From: Limnephilus marmoratus
Taxonomy: Eukaryota > Arthropoda > Insecta > Trichoptera > Limnephilidae
Direction: 5' to 3'
DNA length: 64,000 bases
Assembly: GCA_917880885.1 (NCBI GenBank)
Contig: OU862909.1
Span: 33,292,405-33,356,404 of the forward strand
Numbering within the stretch: the stretch's first letter is position 1; every line of letters starts with the position of its first letter. Shown piece by piece: positions 23,901-35,577 of this stretch. Both the position numbers and the translations under genes were made by a program. The notes below the pieces were generated by a model that worked only from the letters and a program-made list of their open reading frames with translations, ran no database searches and was not told the origin of the DNA.

Positions 23901-23930
23901 GGTTAAATAGGTTAAGTTAGGTTAGGGTTA
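23901..23930. repeat. Degenerate TTAGG telomere-like stretch
   Basis: AATAGGTTAAGTTAGGTTAG is a short run of the insect telomere unit with errors. Interstitial, low significance. Confidence 0.45.
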
Positions 23931-24118
23931 CCGGCTATTTTAAAATTATTTTTTCATAGCTTTTAATGACCTTTCTGAGTTTCAGATAGATATCTGATTA
24001 CTGTTTTTTTTTTAAATTTTGTGTTCTTGTATTTTTATTACATGCAGGTTTTTTTATCTATCGTAATTATATTTTTTATTATTTTTTTGTCATGATCAAA
24101 TTTATTTCTCATGCCTTT

Positions 24119-24404
24119 TTTCCATTATCCACACGGGAGGCCCCGAGAAAAACAATTTCCTTCCGGGCCTATGTCATTTTTGGGGATGGTGTGTGGAGGG
24201 GAAAAGGAGAGGAATTTCTGGATAGGAATCTGGGGATCAATGCGTCCAGGAGTCCATCCCTCCCACCGGCGAAACAAGGCGAGATCGTCCGAATGGAGAG
24301 GTAAAATGTCTCTATCAACCAGTCTCTCAGATCCGGCCCGCCACGTAGTAGGTGGGGAAACGCACGTGTCGCCAAGACCTGGACGAATCTCATCCCATGA
24401 ACAG
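24119..24404 (-). repeat. LINE-A 3'UTR copy
   Basis: Minus sense. Starts at the palindrome (CGGGAGGCCCCGAGAAAAAC on the plus strand) and runs through the shared TGTGTGGAGG, AGGAGAGGAA and GATCCGGCCCGCCACGTAG blocks. It stops before the protein end, and the poly(A) is decayed. Confidence 0.7.
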
Positions 24405-25976
24405 TGATTACATTAATGTTATACTGTCTATATTTACGTAAAACCCCTTTGGGTGTAAAATAAATAAATTATAATAGCAAAATGATGATCAATGATATAC
24501 AAGTCACGAAAAATTTAAAAATTACTCTGTCCCATAGACATCCAAATGGATAGACCAGAAGATACAGGTGAGGGGTAAAACCAAACTATGGGGGGGCGAA
24601 GAGGGGAAGAAGACTGTGATTAGTTGAAAAATCAATCTGACAGTATATAGGCATCTCGCATTATAATATCACCATTTAGTTCTTAAAACCAAAATCTGCT
24701 TTGAATGAATAGACCTTTTTACATGGGAGCGCGAATTGCTTGCCACGATAATAAAATATTTGCGTAGGCCAAATGTACACCCCAAAAAGATTCGCTCGTT
24801 TTCACATAGCAATATTTTGTTGCCGTGTTTAGTTAAGACACTTTTACAAATGTTTCATAATTTACTTACCCCTGTAACCAGCGACGAGCACACTAAGGAA
24901 CCGCCCACATTCGCTATGTGCACATTGATATGTAGGTATGTTGTATAGCACAAGCTACTGTTTTGGCGTGTTATTTTTTCGTTAAATGTATAGATGTTAG
25001 CTTCGCGCTGCTCACGGCAAGAATGATGACGTCACACATTTTAGATTCAAGCGATTCTCTATCCCCTCCACATGGGGCGAACTGGCGCCAAGGAGGAGCT
25101 CCAGCCGGTTCCATGGCGAGGGGGAAATAATACGTTTTTATCACTTAGGGCAGGTCCAGATATATTCATATGTCCGTGCTCTGTCCCAAATTAGAACGAA
25201 GGTAATTTATTCAAAATGCATAATTTTTAAGATTTGTTAATAATAAAAAACATTTAATAAAAATCATTCTACCCTAAATAACTACTTATTATGCCCTATA
25301 CTTCAAATAGGTATTTCATATTACACACACCTATTTTATTAGATGAGTAGGTACCTACTATCGCTTTTCCCGGTGAATTTATTAGTTTAGATATGCACAT
25401 TTCCGATTCGGTTTAATATCACCAATAAAATAACGCGTACAAATCACTGAAATCTGTAATATACCTTTAATGAGTGTAGGTGTAAACGGTAAATGATAAA
25501 TATTTATACGCGCTATTTGTCGATGTCATTTAAGCGAATTACAGTTAAAGCCGCGGAGTTAACGGAGGCTTTGACAAATTATTCAATTAACCATGGCTCA
25601 TAAATACGATGATTATTACAAAAGCTCGTGTTAATATCAAATTAACCAGATCATAAGCGGCGGGAATTGCAGAAACCACTAAGATAATATCGGTACACTA
25701 GTTCAAGACAGAGACAAGTCCGAAAAACGACTTTTCGAGTTATTACCGTAATTAAATTCGTCCAGCGGAGATCTGTCTACTTTACAAATATGGCGAGAAA
25801 GAAGTATTTATCTCACATTTTACACTCTCTGACAGTTATTGCAGAATATCATTCATGGAATTATAATTTTACATTAAAGGTGCTTATTAAAAAAGGGATT
25901 AATTTTGTTTATTTTATCCAAAATAGTAAGTTTGCGAATTTTTAATGAAATCGTGAAGGGAGCTGTTTAAGCCCCG
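24405..25976. other. No gene; possible regulatory block 25480-25790
   Basis: No coding region recognised. Bases 25480-25790 are less AT-biased, carry TCAATTAA and CATAAATA motifs, and are not repeated here. A regulatory role is conjecture. Confidence 0.35.
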
Positions 25977-26149
25977 CAGTCCGAATTTCTACCGTTTTTT
26001 ATTTTTTAATTTTCTTATTTATTTATATATGCATATGTATTACAATACATTACAATATGATGTCTCTGTCTGTCCAACTGGGACGGATACCCGTTTCAGG
26101 ACAGCCAAATTGTATAATTAGTTCATAATATTCTCGTAGGTTTCGTTCA

Positions 26150-26395
26150 AGATCACAGGAATTTGCTTCTGTCAAGACAACTTTTGAGAACATTAAGAAT
26201 TGTATTCTGAACGAAGTGAAGGTTTCTTTATGTCTTTGAAAGAATCGCAAAGATGTGATTTTTTTTCAAGATCATTTTGGAGAACATTAATAATTGCATT
26301 CAGAGTGAATGAGTGGTTTCTTTAGTGAGATCACAAGTAGGAGATTGTTTCCAGGCCATTTTAGAGAACATTTACAATTGCATAATTAGAATTTA
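26150..26395. repeat. Degenerate tandem repeat inside the MITE
   Basis: Three imperfect copies of a unit containing GAGAACATTAAGAATTGTAT, with GGTTTCTTTA in two of them, appear about 80-100 bp apart. It belongs to the sequence inserted into the TTAA MITE. Confidence 0.45.
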
Positions 26396-26666
26396 CACAT
26401 TTATAAATCAATATTTGACATATAAATTTCATTGTATTAATGACTATTTAATTTTGATAAAGTACTTTAATTTTTTTACAACACAATTCTCTTGAAAACT
26501 TAAAGTATTTAATTTTTTTTTAAATACGAGTATATGTTAATTTTGCAGATAATATCCATACATTTGACACACCGAAAATGTAATTTTATGAAATTCCCTT
26601 TATAGAAAAAAATCGAAAAGTATTCTTTGATGTTTATTTAAACAAGTTTTTTCTTTCATATAATAT

Positions 26667-26870
26667 GTCGACTGGTCAGTAGCTGTGTTGGCTGGGTCCC
26701 ACCCGGGCGTCGTGTGTTCGATTTCTCGACTGGCCAAGTCCTCCATCATGACACAAACCACATTTTCCGTTTACTTTCGTGGTAGTAGGAAATTTTCAAA
26801 TATTGTCAAGTTATTCGTAACCCGGGAATGTTTACCTTTCTTTTTAAAATTAAAATTAAATTTCCAAGTT
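26667..26870 (+). repeat. SINE-1 copy 2
   Basis: GGTCAGTAGCTGTGTTGG, GTGTGTTCGATTTCTCG (B box) and GTTATTCGTAACCCGGGAA match 1348-1540. It ends in an AAAATTAAAATTAAA tail. It is inserted in the TTAA MITE, whose sequence continues on both sides. Confidence 0.7.
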
Positions 26871-27068
26871 ATATGTAAGAAAAATCAGGGTTTCTTACAA
26901 TGCCATTAAAGACATTTTCCGCGAGATGTTTTCTCTATTTTAAACGAGTTGTGTTTTATTAAACAGTTTTCACAATTTTCGCTTAATTATTGTTGTTTTC
27001 AATATTAGCGCGCTCCCTCTAACATTCGTATTTACGTATCTACCCTTCTCTTCTCTTTGAGCGCTTAC

Positions 27069-27954
27069 GTGTATTTTTTCTCTTTTTCATTCTCATTCTA
27101 TACTTTACAACGTAAATATCTCAAAATCTCATATTTGGACTTGTTTCTGTCTTAAAATGGCGTATCGTCATATAATATACTTATTAAAGGTAATATCGAG
27201 GCAATAAACAATAGCGAGTTAGTAACACGCAGCTTACAATAGTGTTAAATAATTGGAGATATCCACAACAGCACCGCACCGCACCGCACCGTGCCGCACC
27301 GCACCGCACATACCGGATTGTGGAGCAGCTAAGTGATACGGAATTTAATAATCCGAGGGCGGTAAATTAAGGGCGGCGGTAAATCTTGGTGTTGGCAGCG
27401 TTGCGAGCATTTGGCAAGTCCTCCGCGCGATCGAAGCCTCAAATTAAATAGTTCCCGATGCCGGCCGCGAGCCGCGCTGGAATGTAATTGTATGATTATT
27501 TCACATATTTGGACTATTATATTAAACATTCGGGGAATATCCGGCCGCTTCCAGACGCAATAACTTACCAGCCCATCGTTCCGTGAGCATTTATATCTGA
27601 TACCTAACAACCAAGAGGAGCAGTATCTACCTACCAGCGCAGGCCCAGACTTGTTGTTCGATCAGTATTAAATTCCTGGGAGAATGTTAGGCGCACGACT
27701 TTTGTCACGGCAACGTTTCGTCATTCTTTCATAAACCATTGCAGTACCAATGAGTTGCGCGCACGTAACTACTTCATTGATTTTGAAACTGCTGCTGAAA
27801 ACCGAAAGTGTACCTATAAGTTGGAAACATTACCAATCTTCGTCCGACCTTCCACGAAATTGACGAAGTTTTTTCGAAAATCCTTTTGACGAAATCATTT
27901 TTTTAAAGAAAACGAAACAATTGAAAAATATTAAACAACGTTTATCATTGACCG
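27069..27954. other. No gene; CCGCA microsatellite
   Basis: Bases 27268-27309 are an imperfect (CCGCA)n run of eight units. Bases 27330-27600 are balanced and CpG-rich but lack a splice-bounded ORF. This could be unique regulatory DNA; nothing firm can be said. Confidence 0.45.
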
Positions 27955-28175
27955 GTCAGTGGCTGATTTGGCATCGCGTTTGGATCCTACCTGGACGTTG
28001 CGTGTTAGATTCCTCGGCTGGCAAAGTCCTCCATCACGACATAAGCAACGTTTTCCGCTTACTGTGGCGGTAGTAGAAGATTTTCAAAACGTTGTTGGGT
28101 TATTCGTAACTCATTAAAACAAATACAAACGTAACAAAGAATGTTTGTCTTTCGTTTTAAAACAAAAAAAGTTTA
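27955..28175 (+). repeat. SINE-1 copy 3
   Basis: GGTCAGTGGCTGATTTGGCA, GCGTGTTAGATTCCTCGGC and TTATTCGTAACTC match the other two copies. The B box is damaged (TTAGATTCC for TTCAATTCC). It ends near an AAAACAAAAAAAG tail. Confidence 0.7.
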
Positions 28176-28484
28176 TTAAATTGGTATAACGGGAAAGTAT
28201 GTATATCTTTATTTTATACGGTTAAACGAAAAAATTATAGGTTTATATTTCACGATGATCATTGAAAATGACATTACGAGCTGAAAACAAATGCTTCGAA
28301 CTATAAAATTTAGAGCACAGGCATCGCGTCGGGTGGGAATGCTGTCCTTGTTCTAAACTACACGACTTTTGGCACAAACGGGTCGTTTCTACGACTCATT
28401 CTTGAGTTCAACAGCTCGGCTGAGGTACGATTTTCCGGCCTCTGTGTTTTCTCCCTCCTAAAATATGGGTCTCTTCTAGACTCA

Positions 28485-28597
28485 TGTTAACTCCTTCCTC
28501 TCCTCTAAAAGACTCTTCACACAGCATTCTCAAAGAGGGAAATTATTTTCCTCAGGGCCTCCTGTTCCTGTATGGAGTTAATGTAAAAAATGATAAA
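28485..28597 (+). repeat. LINE-A extreme 3' end
   Basis: Shares CTCCTTCCTCTCC, CACACAGCATTCTCAAAGA, the right palindrome arm CCTCAGGGCC and TGTATGGAGTTAATG followed by AAAAAA. Part of the left palindrome arm is deleted. Confidence 0.65.
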
Positions 28598-28977
28598 AGT
28601 GAATGTTTTTTTACTATACATAGCTCTACTACTCCGCTTTTTTGCTATACAGTTCGTAAGTTTTTATTAAGAATCCTAATTTGATTAGTCTTAATCAATT
28701 ACCTGATTTAAAAGTTGTCCGCAAGTTCTTTCGAAGAGGAGATTTAAAGTCGGAAGAAGCTTTGCATCGCAAACAATATTTAAATTATTCGTCACCAACA
28801 AGCAAATGGTAGGAGTAATACGAGAAAACATCTCAAAACTATTAAAAAAATACCACTTATCATTCTTCAATAATCCTAGCACCCGGGTACCCGGGTACTA
28901 CAGCAAGCGTGTCGCATCAGCTGAACCGGCCCTGCCCTCAACCTACCAATATAAACTGGGTACTAAATTATATCAGA

Positions 28978-29086
28978 GTTGCCAGATTCGGTAGCCGTAT
29001 TATCGGTTGCCCACTGGGGGGTGGTTTCCTCCCACCCGCATTGAGGTGGCAGATTTCTACCCACTTTCCGCCAGTCTGGCAACATG
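28978..29086. repeat. Small inverted-repeat element (possible MITE)
   Basis: GTTGCCAGATTCGG at 28979 and CCAGTCTGGCAACA at 29072 carry the exact inverted pair TTGCCAGA/TCTGGCAA. The interior is GC-rich with a CCACTGGGGGGTGG motif. It may be a short non-autonomous element; no target duplication is clear. Confidence 0.35.
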
Positions 29087-29438
29087 CGCGAGGATTATTT
29101 TGGCATCATCTTAGCAATATGAATTCAATCGCGATCTTATTATTTCACCCGAAAACTCAAAAATGAATTTCTGTAGTTTTCAAGCACTGACTGTAGAGGG
29201 TGGTGGATGTACCAAAACTATTTTGAATCTATTAGAAAAGCAGAGAAGTACCTATCAATAACCCTTAAAAAACAATTAGGTGCCCCAATACTGACACAAG
29301 TTTTTGATAAGAGACAAAATTATACTCTCACGACTTCCAACAAACGGAGTAATCTAATAGTACAACTTACAACCAACACCTTCCGCTCAAAGAAAGTTTT
29401 TAAAATTCTATCTGCAATCCAAAATTGTACAACACTAG

Positions 29439-29484
29439 GTACACCTGATATATGGAAAACGAAAGGTCCATATATCAGGTGTAC
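29439..29484. repeat. Perfect 18-bp hairpin
   Basis: Arms GTACACCTGATATATGGA (29439-29456) and its exact reverse complement (29467-29484) are separated by a 10-base loop. No T run or gene context explains it. Confidence 0.6.
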
Positions 29485-30461
29485 ATGACTGTTGTTGGTT
29501 AAGAATAAAAATTAATATATTTTTTTAAATTTACGCAGATTTTTTTCATTTTAATTATCGTCTTAAAGGCAATTCTATAAACTGCCCCCCTCGTAACCAA
29601 TGGATTGCTCACCATAGTTAATATGTGTGATTTAAGTGTTTGTTATCGTGTTGTCACGTTAAGTGTATGTGTACTTGAATTCTGTGTTTGTGTGTATGAG
29701 TTTATTATTTATTTTGTATGGAGACTTGATTTGTATCCATATAGTTTTCGTAATTTTAAATTTTGTGTCCATATTTATTATTTGTGGATGTTCTGGATAT
29801 GTAGTGAAATAGTGTCTTTGATTAGCTCTTTTATATTAACTTTAATTAATTTATGTATGTTTCATACGCATTGCTTAAAAATAATATTAATGTAGTGCTA
29901 TTTTGCACACAATGAATAATGTTTTTTTTTTTCAAATAAAAAAAATAATTTCTTGCAAGAAAAACAGAATAAGAAAGGTGAATTATTCTACCTCGTGCTT
30001 TTGTCGATAACGCAATATCTTCAAGTCAGACTTGCGGTCGTTAAATGAAAAGTTTACTTTGCAAGAAAATTAATTGAATGTATTTCTCGCGTCAAACTCA
30101 TATCTTTCGTGTCTGGCTATATGGTCCTGCTGCTGAGAGCTCTGTCGTTACCTTCTCTTTCAATTGAATGGGTTGTTAATGAAAAGAGGGAGAGGTTCCA
30201 ACGGAGCTATCGACCGTATGTTGTTGTACAAGTACCACCGGCTCGTGTACAAACGTAATGTGGGTGATAAGGTAATCGTGGTCTCCGGAAGTGTGAAAAC
30301 GTGTTCGGATTATCGCTATAGTAAGAAATAACCGCAAATAACGCTCCACCGAAATGCTATCTTTTTACATTGAGTTAAATTGGAATGAATCGAAAATAAA
30401 CTTTATTGGCGTATTCTGATTGATTTGAAACAAAATTTAATTATTAATATATAATATATTG
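29485..30461. other. No gene recognised
   Basis: AT-rich. The frame at 29605-29895 is rich in Phe, Tyr and Ile from composition and has no family features. Confidence 0.45.
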
Positions 30462-31205
30462 CAATTTGGGAGGTGGGTATGGTTACTGCCTGCCCGGGAA
30501 CCATTTCTTGGATTACCAACACCTGTGCCATAGATATGACTTTAGATTTTCACGTCCAAAAGCATTTTCTTTGTTTGTTTTTGGGGTGTTATGCCGTGTT
30601 GCGCTCCCTCTTTATTTAGCCAACGTTACGGATAGCGTTACAGTATCCATCATAAGGTCCATCATTCATTGTGATCAGTGTGATGTGCAGACGTCTGTCC
30701 TGATGATAGACGCTGTAACGCTCACCGAAACATTGGCTAAAGAAGGAGGCATCGCAACACGGCATAACATCCCAAAAACAAATAACAAAAAAAACCTCTG
30801 CCATTGGTCATCACACAGGTGGTTACCTCAGAGGCTAGTGGTTCGCTACTTTAAGTGATTTAGCAGGGGTGCCTGAGCTCATGGGGTGACGTTTGTACGG
30901 GTCTAGGCGACGGAAGCATCTGCTCACAAACTGTGTGGCAGGCCGGATCGGGAGAGTGGTTGAGAGGACCTCTCCAGCAGGACCTTCTTGACCCACCGCC
31001 GTGCATCCCAGATAAAAGGACGGATTCATACTTGATTCATAATTAATTGACACACTGAATTCTACCCACGTAAATTCTTCCTTCTCAGAACTTTCTCTCC
31101 TTCCTTTCCCAAAAAGACCCTCCACACAACATTCCCAAAGATTACTTAGGCCTTGTGGGCAATTTTTTTCCTCAGGGCCTCCTGTGTGGAGCTAATGAAA
31201 AAACA
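30462..31205 (+). repeat. LINE-A 3' end copy split by a fold-back element
   Basis: Begins with the protein-end remnant TTTGGGAGGTGGGTATGG, breaks after CACCTGTGCCATAG near 30535, and resumes at 30785 with CCTCTGCCATTGG. It then runs through GGCCGGATCGGGAGAG to the palindrome remnant TTTTTTTCCTCAGGGCC near 31165-31182 and TGTGTGGAGCTAATG with an A-rich tail. Duplicated CTGTGCCAT/CTCTGCCAT at the junctions looks like a target duplication. Confidence 0.7.
30541..30790. mobile_element. Fold-back element with hammerhead-like core motifs
   Basis: Left arm 30572-30640 and right arm 30713-30785 are reverse complements with differences (GGGTGTTATGCCGTGTTGCG against CGCAACACGGCATAACATCC). The right arm holds CTGATGA at 30700-30706 and GAAAC at 30727-30731, the two catalytic-core boxes of a hammerhead ribozyme. 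The left arm keeps the matching stem (GGATA...TATCC in minus sense) but has degraded boxes. Each arm thus has a different half of the expected fold. Confidence 0.55.
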
Positions 31206-31959
31206 AAATTTAGGTAATGTAAAACTATAGTTAGGTACGCGTGTGTGGTCCAAAAATAACGCGTTGGCGTGGGTAGGTACTATGCAGGTGTGAGTTAAAT
31301 TCCAACTGAATACAAAAAAACAACAACATTACGCCTGCTTAAAATGCATAAATTATTTATATTCGCTTTGAATGTTCCCACCTTAATTATTGTAAAAGTA
31401 CCTAACTCATAGTTACTAGGTGGCATCGCCAATGTTTTTAACATTTGAAAAAATGGTTTAAATGGTTTATTGCGGTTCTGGCAATTTAAGCTTCAGTTGA
31501 GCTGTATGAAATGCGACACTAGAGTTCACCATTCAAGAGTTTTATAGTTAGATGATAAAATGTAATTTTTCAATCACATTAGACCGGTCAGGGATTCAAT
31601 ACTGTGACCGGGTTCTTTCAGGCCACCCAATCATGGTGTGTTTCGGTGACTTTCCATATTACAGCCTTGTCACCTTGCAAATAATTTTTAACAAAAAACT
31701 AAATAAACCATTATATTATAAATTCATGATGAAAGAGAAAGGGGCCTTTTTGGCCCGGAGCTCTGTATTCCAGTAAATCAAAAAGTCAAACGTTTCGATG
31801 ACCTTGACCTCTTATTATAACCATAGCCTTGTCTAGATCGTTCTCCAGTTTTGTCCGGAACGATTAACACGGCGGCGCCTTCCCCATAGAATTGCAAAAA
31901 TATTACGAGTATTATATTCGTTTGAGTATTATGTACAGTAAAATGTTTTAATATAAAGA
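31206..31959. other. No gene recognised
   Basis: No coding region or repeat match seen. Confidence 0.45.
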
Positions 31960-32165
31960 TTTATATTTTTGAAACTGACAATTCATGTTTGAATTCTATT
32001 ATAATAAAACAAATATAAAACTTATTTCCACTTCAGTTTATTGACCGTAACCGGTATCACTTGTTAAAGCCGTCTTCAGACTGGTACAAATTATTCTTAA
32101 CCTAGGGTTTATATACATAACATATGGGGGAGGGGGAGAGGAGTAGTCTACAAGGATTTTAATCT
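31960..32165 (-). repeat. Penelope-like terminal repeat, copy 1
   Basis: In minus sense it contains GTACCAGTCTGAAGACGG, CCGGTTACGGTCAATAAA and an upstream CATATGTTATGTATAT block, all shared with 52235-52400; the middle is also shared with 51465-51560. The CTGAAGA...GAAACC arrangement around a short stem is like the hammerhead-type motif known from Penelope-like elements. Assignment is by motif only; no Penelope RT is present. Confidence 0.45.
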
Positions 32166-32559
32166 ACTAAGTAGTCTTTGACTGCCGAATTTATAATTAT
32201 TTGATTATTCTCAGTAGGCTTAATTACCTCGGGTTTGTAGCTACTTCGATAATGTTTGGGGAATTGAACCTTACTAGTGATGTGAATTATTAATGGCCTA
32301 ATTTTATTGTTGTCAAATCGTTATTATATTTTTATTTATTTATTTGCAAAAACAGTGTAAAAACCAATACATTGCAAAAGCGGTACATATATATTATACA
32401 TATATTTACATTTAAGATACAAATTAAAACATGAGTGATATTTCACATTTAAACTCATTGCAGGACATATGGAAAACATCCACAATTCCTGCGAGGCAAT
32501 TAATTAACCTAGTAATTCTTCCCAGGGGCATCACCATTGGCAAGTTAGTTCTGCATCTT
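32166..32559. other. No gene recognised
   Basis: AT-rich. Bases 32330-32350 are TTTATTTATTT-like low-complexity sequence. Confidence 0.4.
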
Positions 32560-32763
32560 TTTGTTTTTTTGTTTTTGAATTTTTTATTTAGATGTATGTA
32601 AATATTTTCATACATCTAGTAGGAAAATATAAAAAATACAATTTACGAAGTAGGTACAGGAATATTCACAACTACATTTAAAAAAAGAATACTAAATAAA
32701 AAAGATAACTATACAAAAATACATTATAAAAGAACAAGACCTGAGAATAACATTGGTGAGTAA

Positions 32764-35577
32764 TCAAAAAATATTTTTTACATATAATGCACACATCCTA
32801 CGAAAATTGCTGAGACTTGAGGCTTTCTTTACTGCATTTGGCAGACTGTTATAGAGTTTTTGCCCTTTATAAAATGCGCTATTTTGTGTGCACGAAAGTT
32901 TAGTTTTGGGAAGCCTAAAGTCTCCGCGTCTTCTCGTAGGATAATTGTGAACATTTTCTTGAAACATAATAGTACTCTTCAGATAATTTGGGAGCATATT
33001 ATTTTTAAGTTTATAAATCATTGTTAATGTATTATATATTATATGTTGTTTGATTGTCATCATATTTAAATTTTGTAACATAATTTTAACTCTTGTAAAA
33101 ATGTTGCATTTTAAAATCATCCTCATCCCCCTATTTTGTATAACCAGTAGTTTATTATTTTGGGCTTCGTTACATAGGAATAATACACTAGAACAATAAT
33201 TTAAATGCGGAGTTACAATAGAATTGTAGACAAGGCGCGTTGTCTTGAGATCCAAGTTATTTCTGATCCTTTTTAGGAATCCAACTTTTTTAGCAATTTT
33301 TTTTGTTATGTATTCTAAGTGTTCGTCGAATTTTAATTTATCATCCAATATCACACCCAGATATTTAATACTGCTAACCCTTTCTATGCTTTCGTTATCA
33401 ATTTTTAGTGTTGCCTGCTCGTTTCCACCTAAATTATCCACAATTAAAAACTTAGTTTTCGTAACATTCAATTTGAGTTTGTTTTGGTTTAGCCACAGCG
33501 TTACATTATTTAAATCAATTTGCATTTTTTCAATGGCGTCCTGTAAATTTTTACTGGCTATGTATAACAATGTATCATCAGCAAATAGTTTAATTGCACA
33601 ATGTTTTAACACTTTGATAATATCATTCATGTATATAATGAACAGCAATGGACCTAAGACAGAACCCTGCGGAACGCCTTTGTTAGTACTATGTGGTTCA
33701 GATGTTATACCCCCATATTTTGTTACTTGTGTTCTTTCTGATAGGTAATCAACAAATCACTTATTTTCTTTACCATTAATTCCAATATTACTTAATTTTT
33801 TTATTAATCTATCTCTGTCGATTGTTTCAAATGCCCGCTTTAAGTCTAGAAATACTGCAATAATTTTACTTTTTTTATCTCTAAAATTTTTCCACTCATC
33901 TATTACATAGTTAATAGCAGTTTCACAAGAACATTTATTTCTAAAACCAGATTGTTGTCGAACTAATATCTGTTTGGCCTCAATATATTCAGTTAATTGC
34001 TCTTTTACTATGTATTCCAGAATTTGTTCATATTTGGGTAAACAATTGATCGGCCTAAAGTCGTCAAATTTTTTTGGGTTATCAATTTTTGGGATGGGAG
34101 TTATTACAGATGTCTTCCAAGTTTTGGGGAATACTCCACTATTCAAAGATTCATTGATAATTTGAACCATCGATTCGCCAATAATATTTATAGAGTCTTT
34201 GATTATATTTATTGTAATACCATCTGGTGATTCCTTCGACTTCATATTACTCAGCACCCTCTTCAAGTACGGTAAATCTATATTTTTAAACTTAAATTCT
34301 TCATCGGTGCATATAGGTTCGTCTAGTTGGTTCTCTGGATCTTGTGGAATACTTTGAATTATAAGATCTATGCTCGAAATAAAATGCTTGTTAAATTTAG
34401 TGGCTATCTTCTCTACTTCTTCTTCAGTTCCATCTGGAAAATCAAGTGACTTTACAATTTCTTTTTGTTTGCCCTTTATGATTTCTTTAAGTGTTATCCA
34501 AAGTTTTCTTGGTTCATTCTGTTGTGTTTCTAATTTTTGCTTATAATAATCGCATTTTTGTTGTTTAATTTGTTTGGAATAAATATTACGAAATTTTTTA
34601 TATGCATTCCATTTTTCTTCTGATGGTTCCAATTTTGCCGATTTGTATGCATTATCTCTTTGTTGCTGAAGATTGTGTAATGGTTTAGAGTACCATTTAT
34701 TCGTATTTTTAAATTTAATCCTTTTCATTGGCATACTTTCATTGACTGCTGTAGTCAAAATATTAACGAAGTTCTCTGCTTTGTCATTTAGGTGATTTGA
34801 TTCGGTAACTCGACAAATACTATTTTGTAGAGTTTCACAAAAAAATTTTTCATCATATTTCCTTTTATCTCTATATGTGATTTCCCTTGATTCATTTTTA
34901 ATTACACTCGTTTCAAATGTTGTTGAAATATTTTCGTGGTCTGATATTTTTGGAGTATCCACAACATTAACATTCAGGTAAAAATTATTTGTTATAACTA
35001 AATCAATAATGGTTGCTGATGTATTTGATATTCTAGTTGGTTTGGTCACAAGTTGTTTCAGTCCTAGATTATTCACTAAACTTTGGAGTCTTTTACTGCA
35101 TGTATTTTTGGCTTTCATGTCAATGTTAAAGTCACCGGTTACATAAAACATATCTTGATTTTTCATGTTTTTAGTACACCAACTTTCGAAGAAATCCAAA
35201 AATTTAGAATGGCTTTGGTTTGGTGAGTGATATAGTACAGCGTATGTTCCTTTAATCAAGTTTTTTCTGATTTGTACTGCCGGTATCCATGTATTTTTTT
35301 CATCAAACACTTCATTAGATATTATTTTAAAGGATATACTATTTTTAATAATCATAACAACTCCTCCCGTATGCCGACTAAATGAATCGCATCTTACAGT
35401 TGAATATCCTATAAATGATACTTCAGAATCGTAAATGTCACTAGTTATACACGTTTCACTTAACATTAAAATTTCTGGTTTGAGTTCTTGTAATAATACT
35501 TCAATTTCATTTACACGAGCCAAAAGACTTGAAATGTTTAAGTAGTATATAATCGCTTTTCTTTTTATCCTAAAAAA
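32764..35577 (-). pseudogene. LINE ORF2: endonuclease plus reverse transcriptase, one nonsense codon
   Basis: The frame opens at 35577, overlapping the ORF1 stop, and has no ATG before NISSLLARVNEIEVLLQELK, so translation probably relied on reinitiation or an uncharted start. Endonuclease motifs follow: LSETCI, VTGDFNID and SDHEN. RT motifs are SPDGITINIIKD, PIPKIDNPKKFDDFRPINCL, VFLDLKRAFETID, GVPQGSVLGPLLF and catalytic KLFADDTLLYIAS, then YLGVILDDKLKF and LYNSLPNAVKK at the end. A TGA at 33757-33759 falls where a Trp codon would be expected (KENK-stop-FVDYLSER); the frame is otherwise open for over 900 codons on both sides. This fits a recent insertion or one base error. It provides target-primed reverse transcription for the element. 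Confidence 0.9.

Larger units (their letters stand above)
25977..27068. mobile_element. TTAA-flanked MITE, copy 2, expanded by insertions
   Basis: Starts TTAAGCCCCGCAGTCCGAAT. It resumes near 26560 with GAAATTCCCTTTATAG, and after a SINE continues from 26865 with CTATTTTAAACGAGTTGTG to a decayed terminus AGCGCTTA near 27066. About 540 bp of foreign sequence (26020-26555) and a SINE-1 (26667-26870) interrupt it. Confidence 0.6.

Noticed and set aside
30466..30858. A 130-codon ORF
   Set aside because: It spans the LINE-A end and the fold-back insertion; it is composed of repeat sequence.
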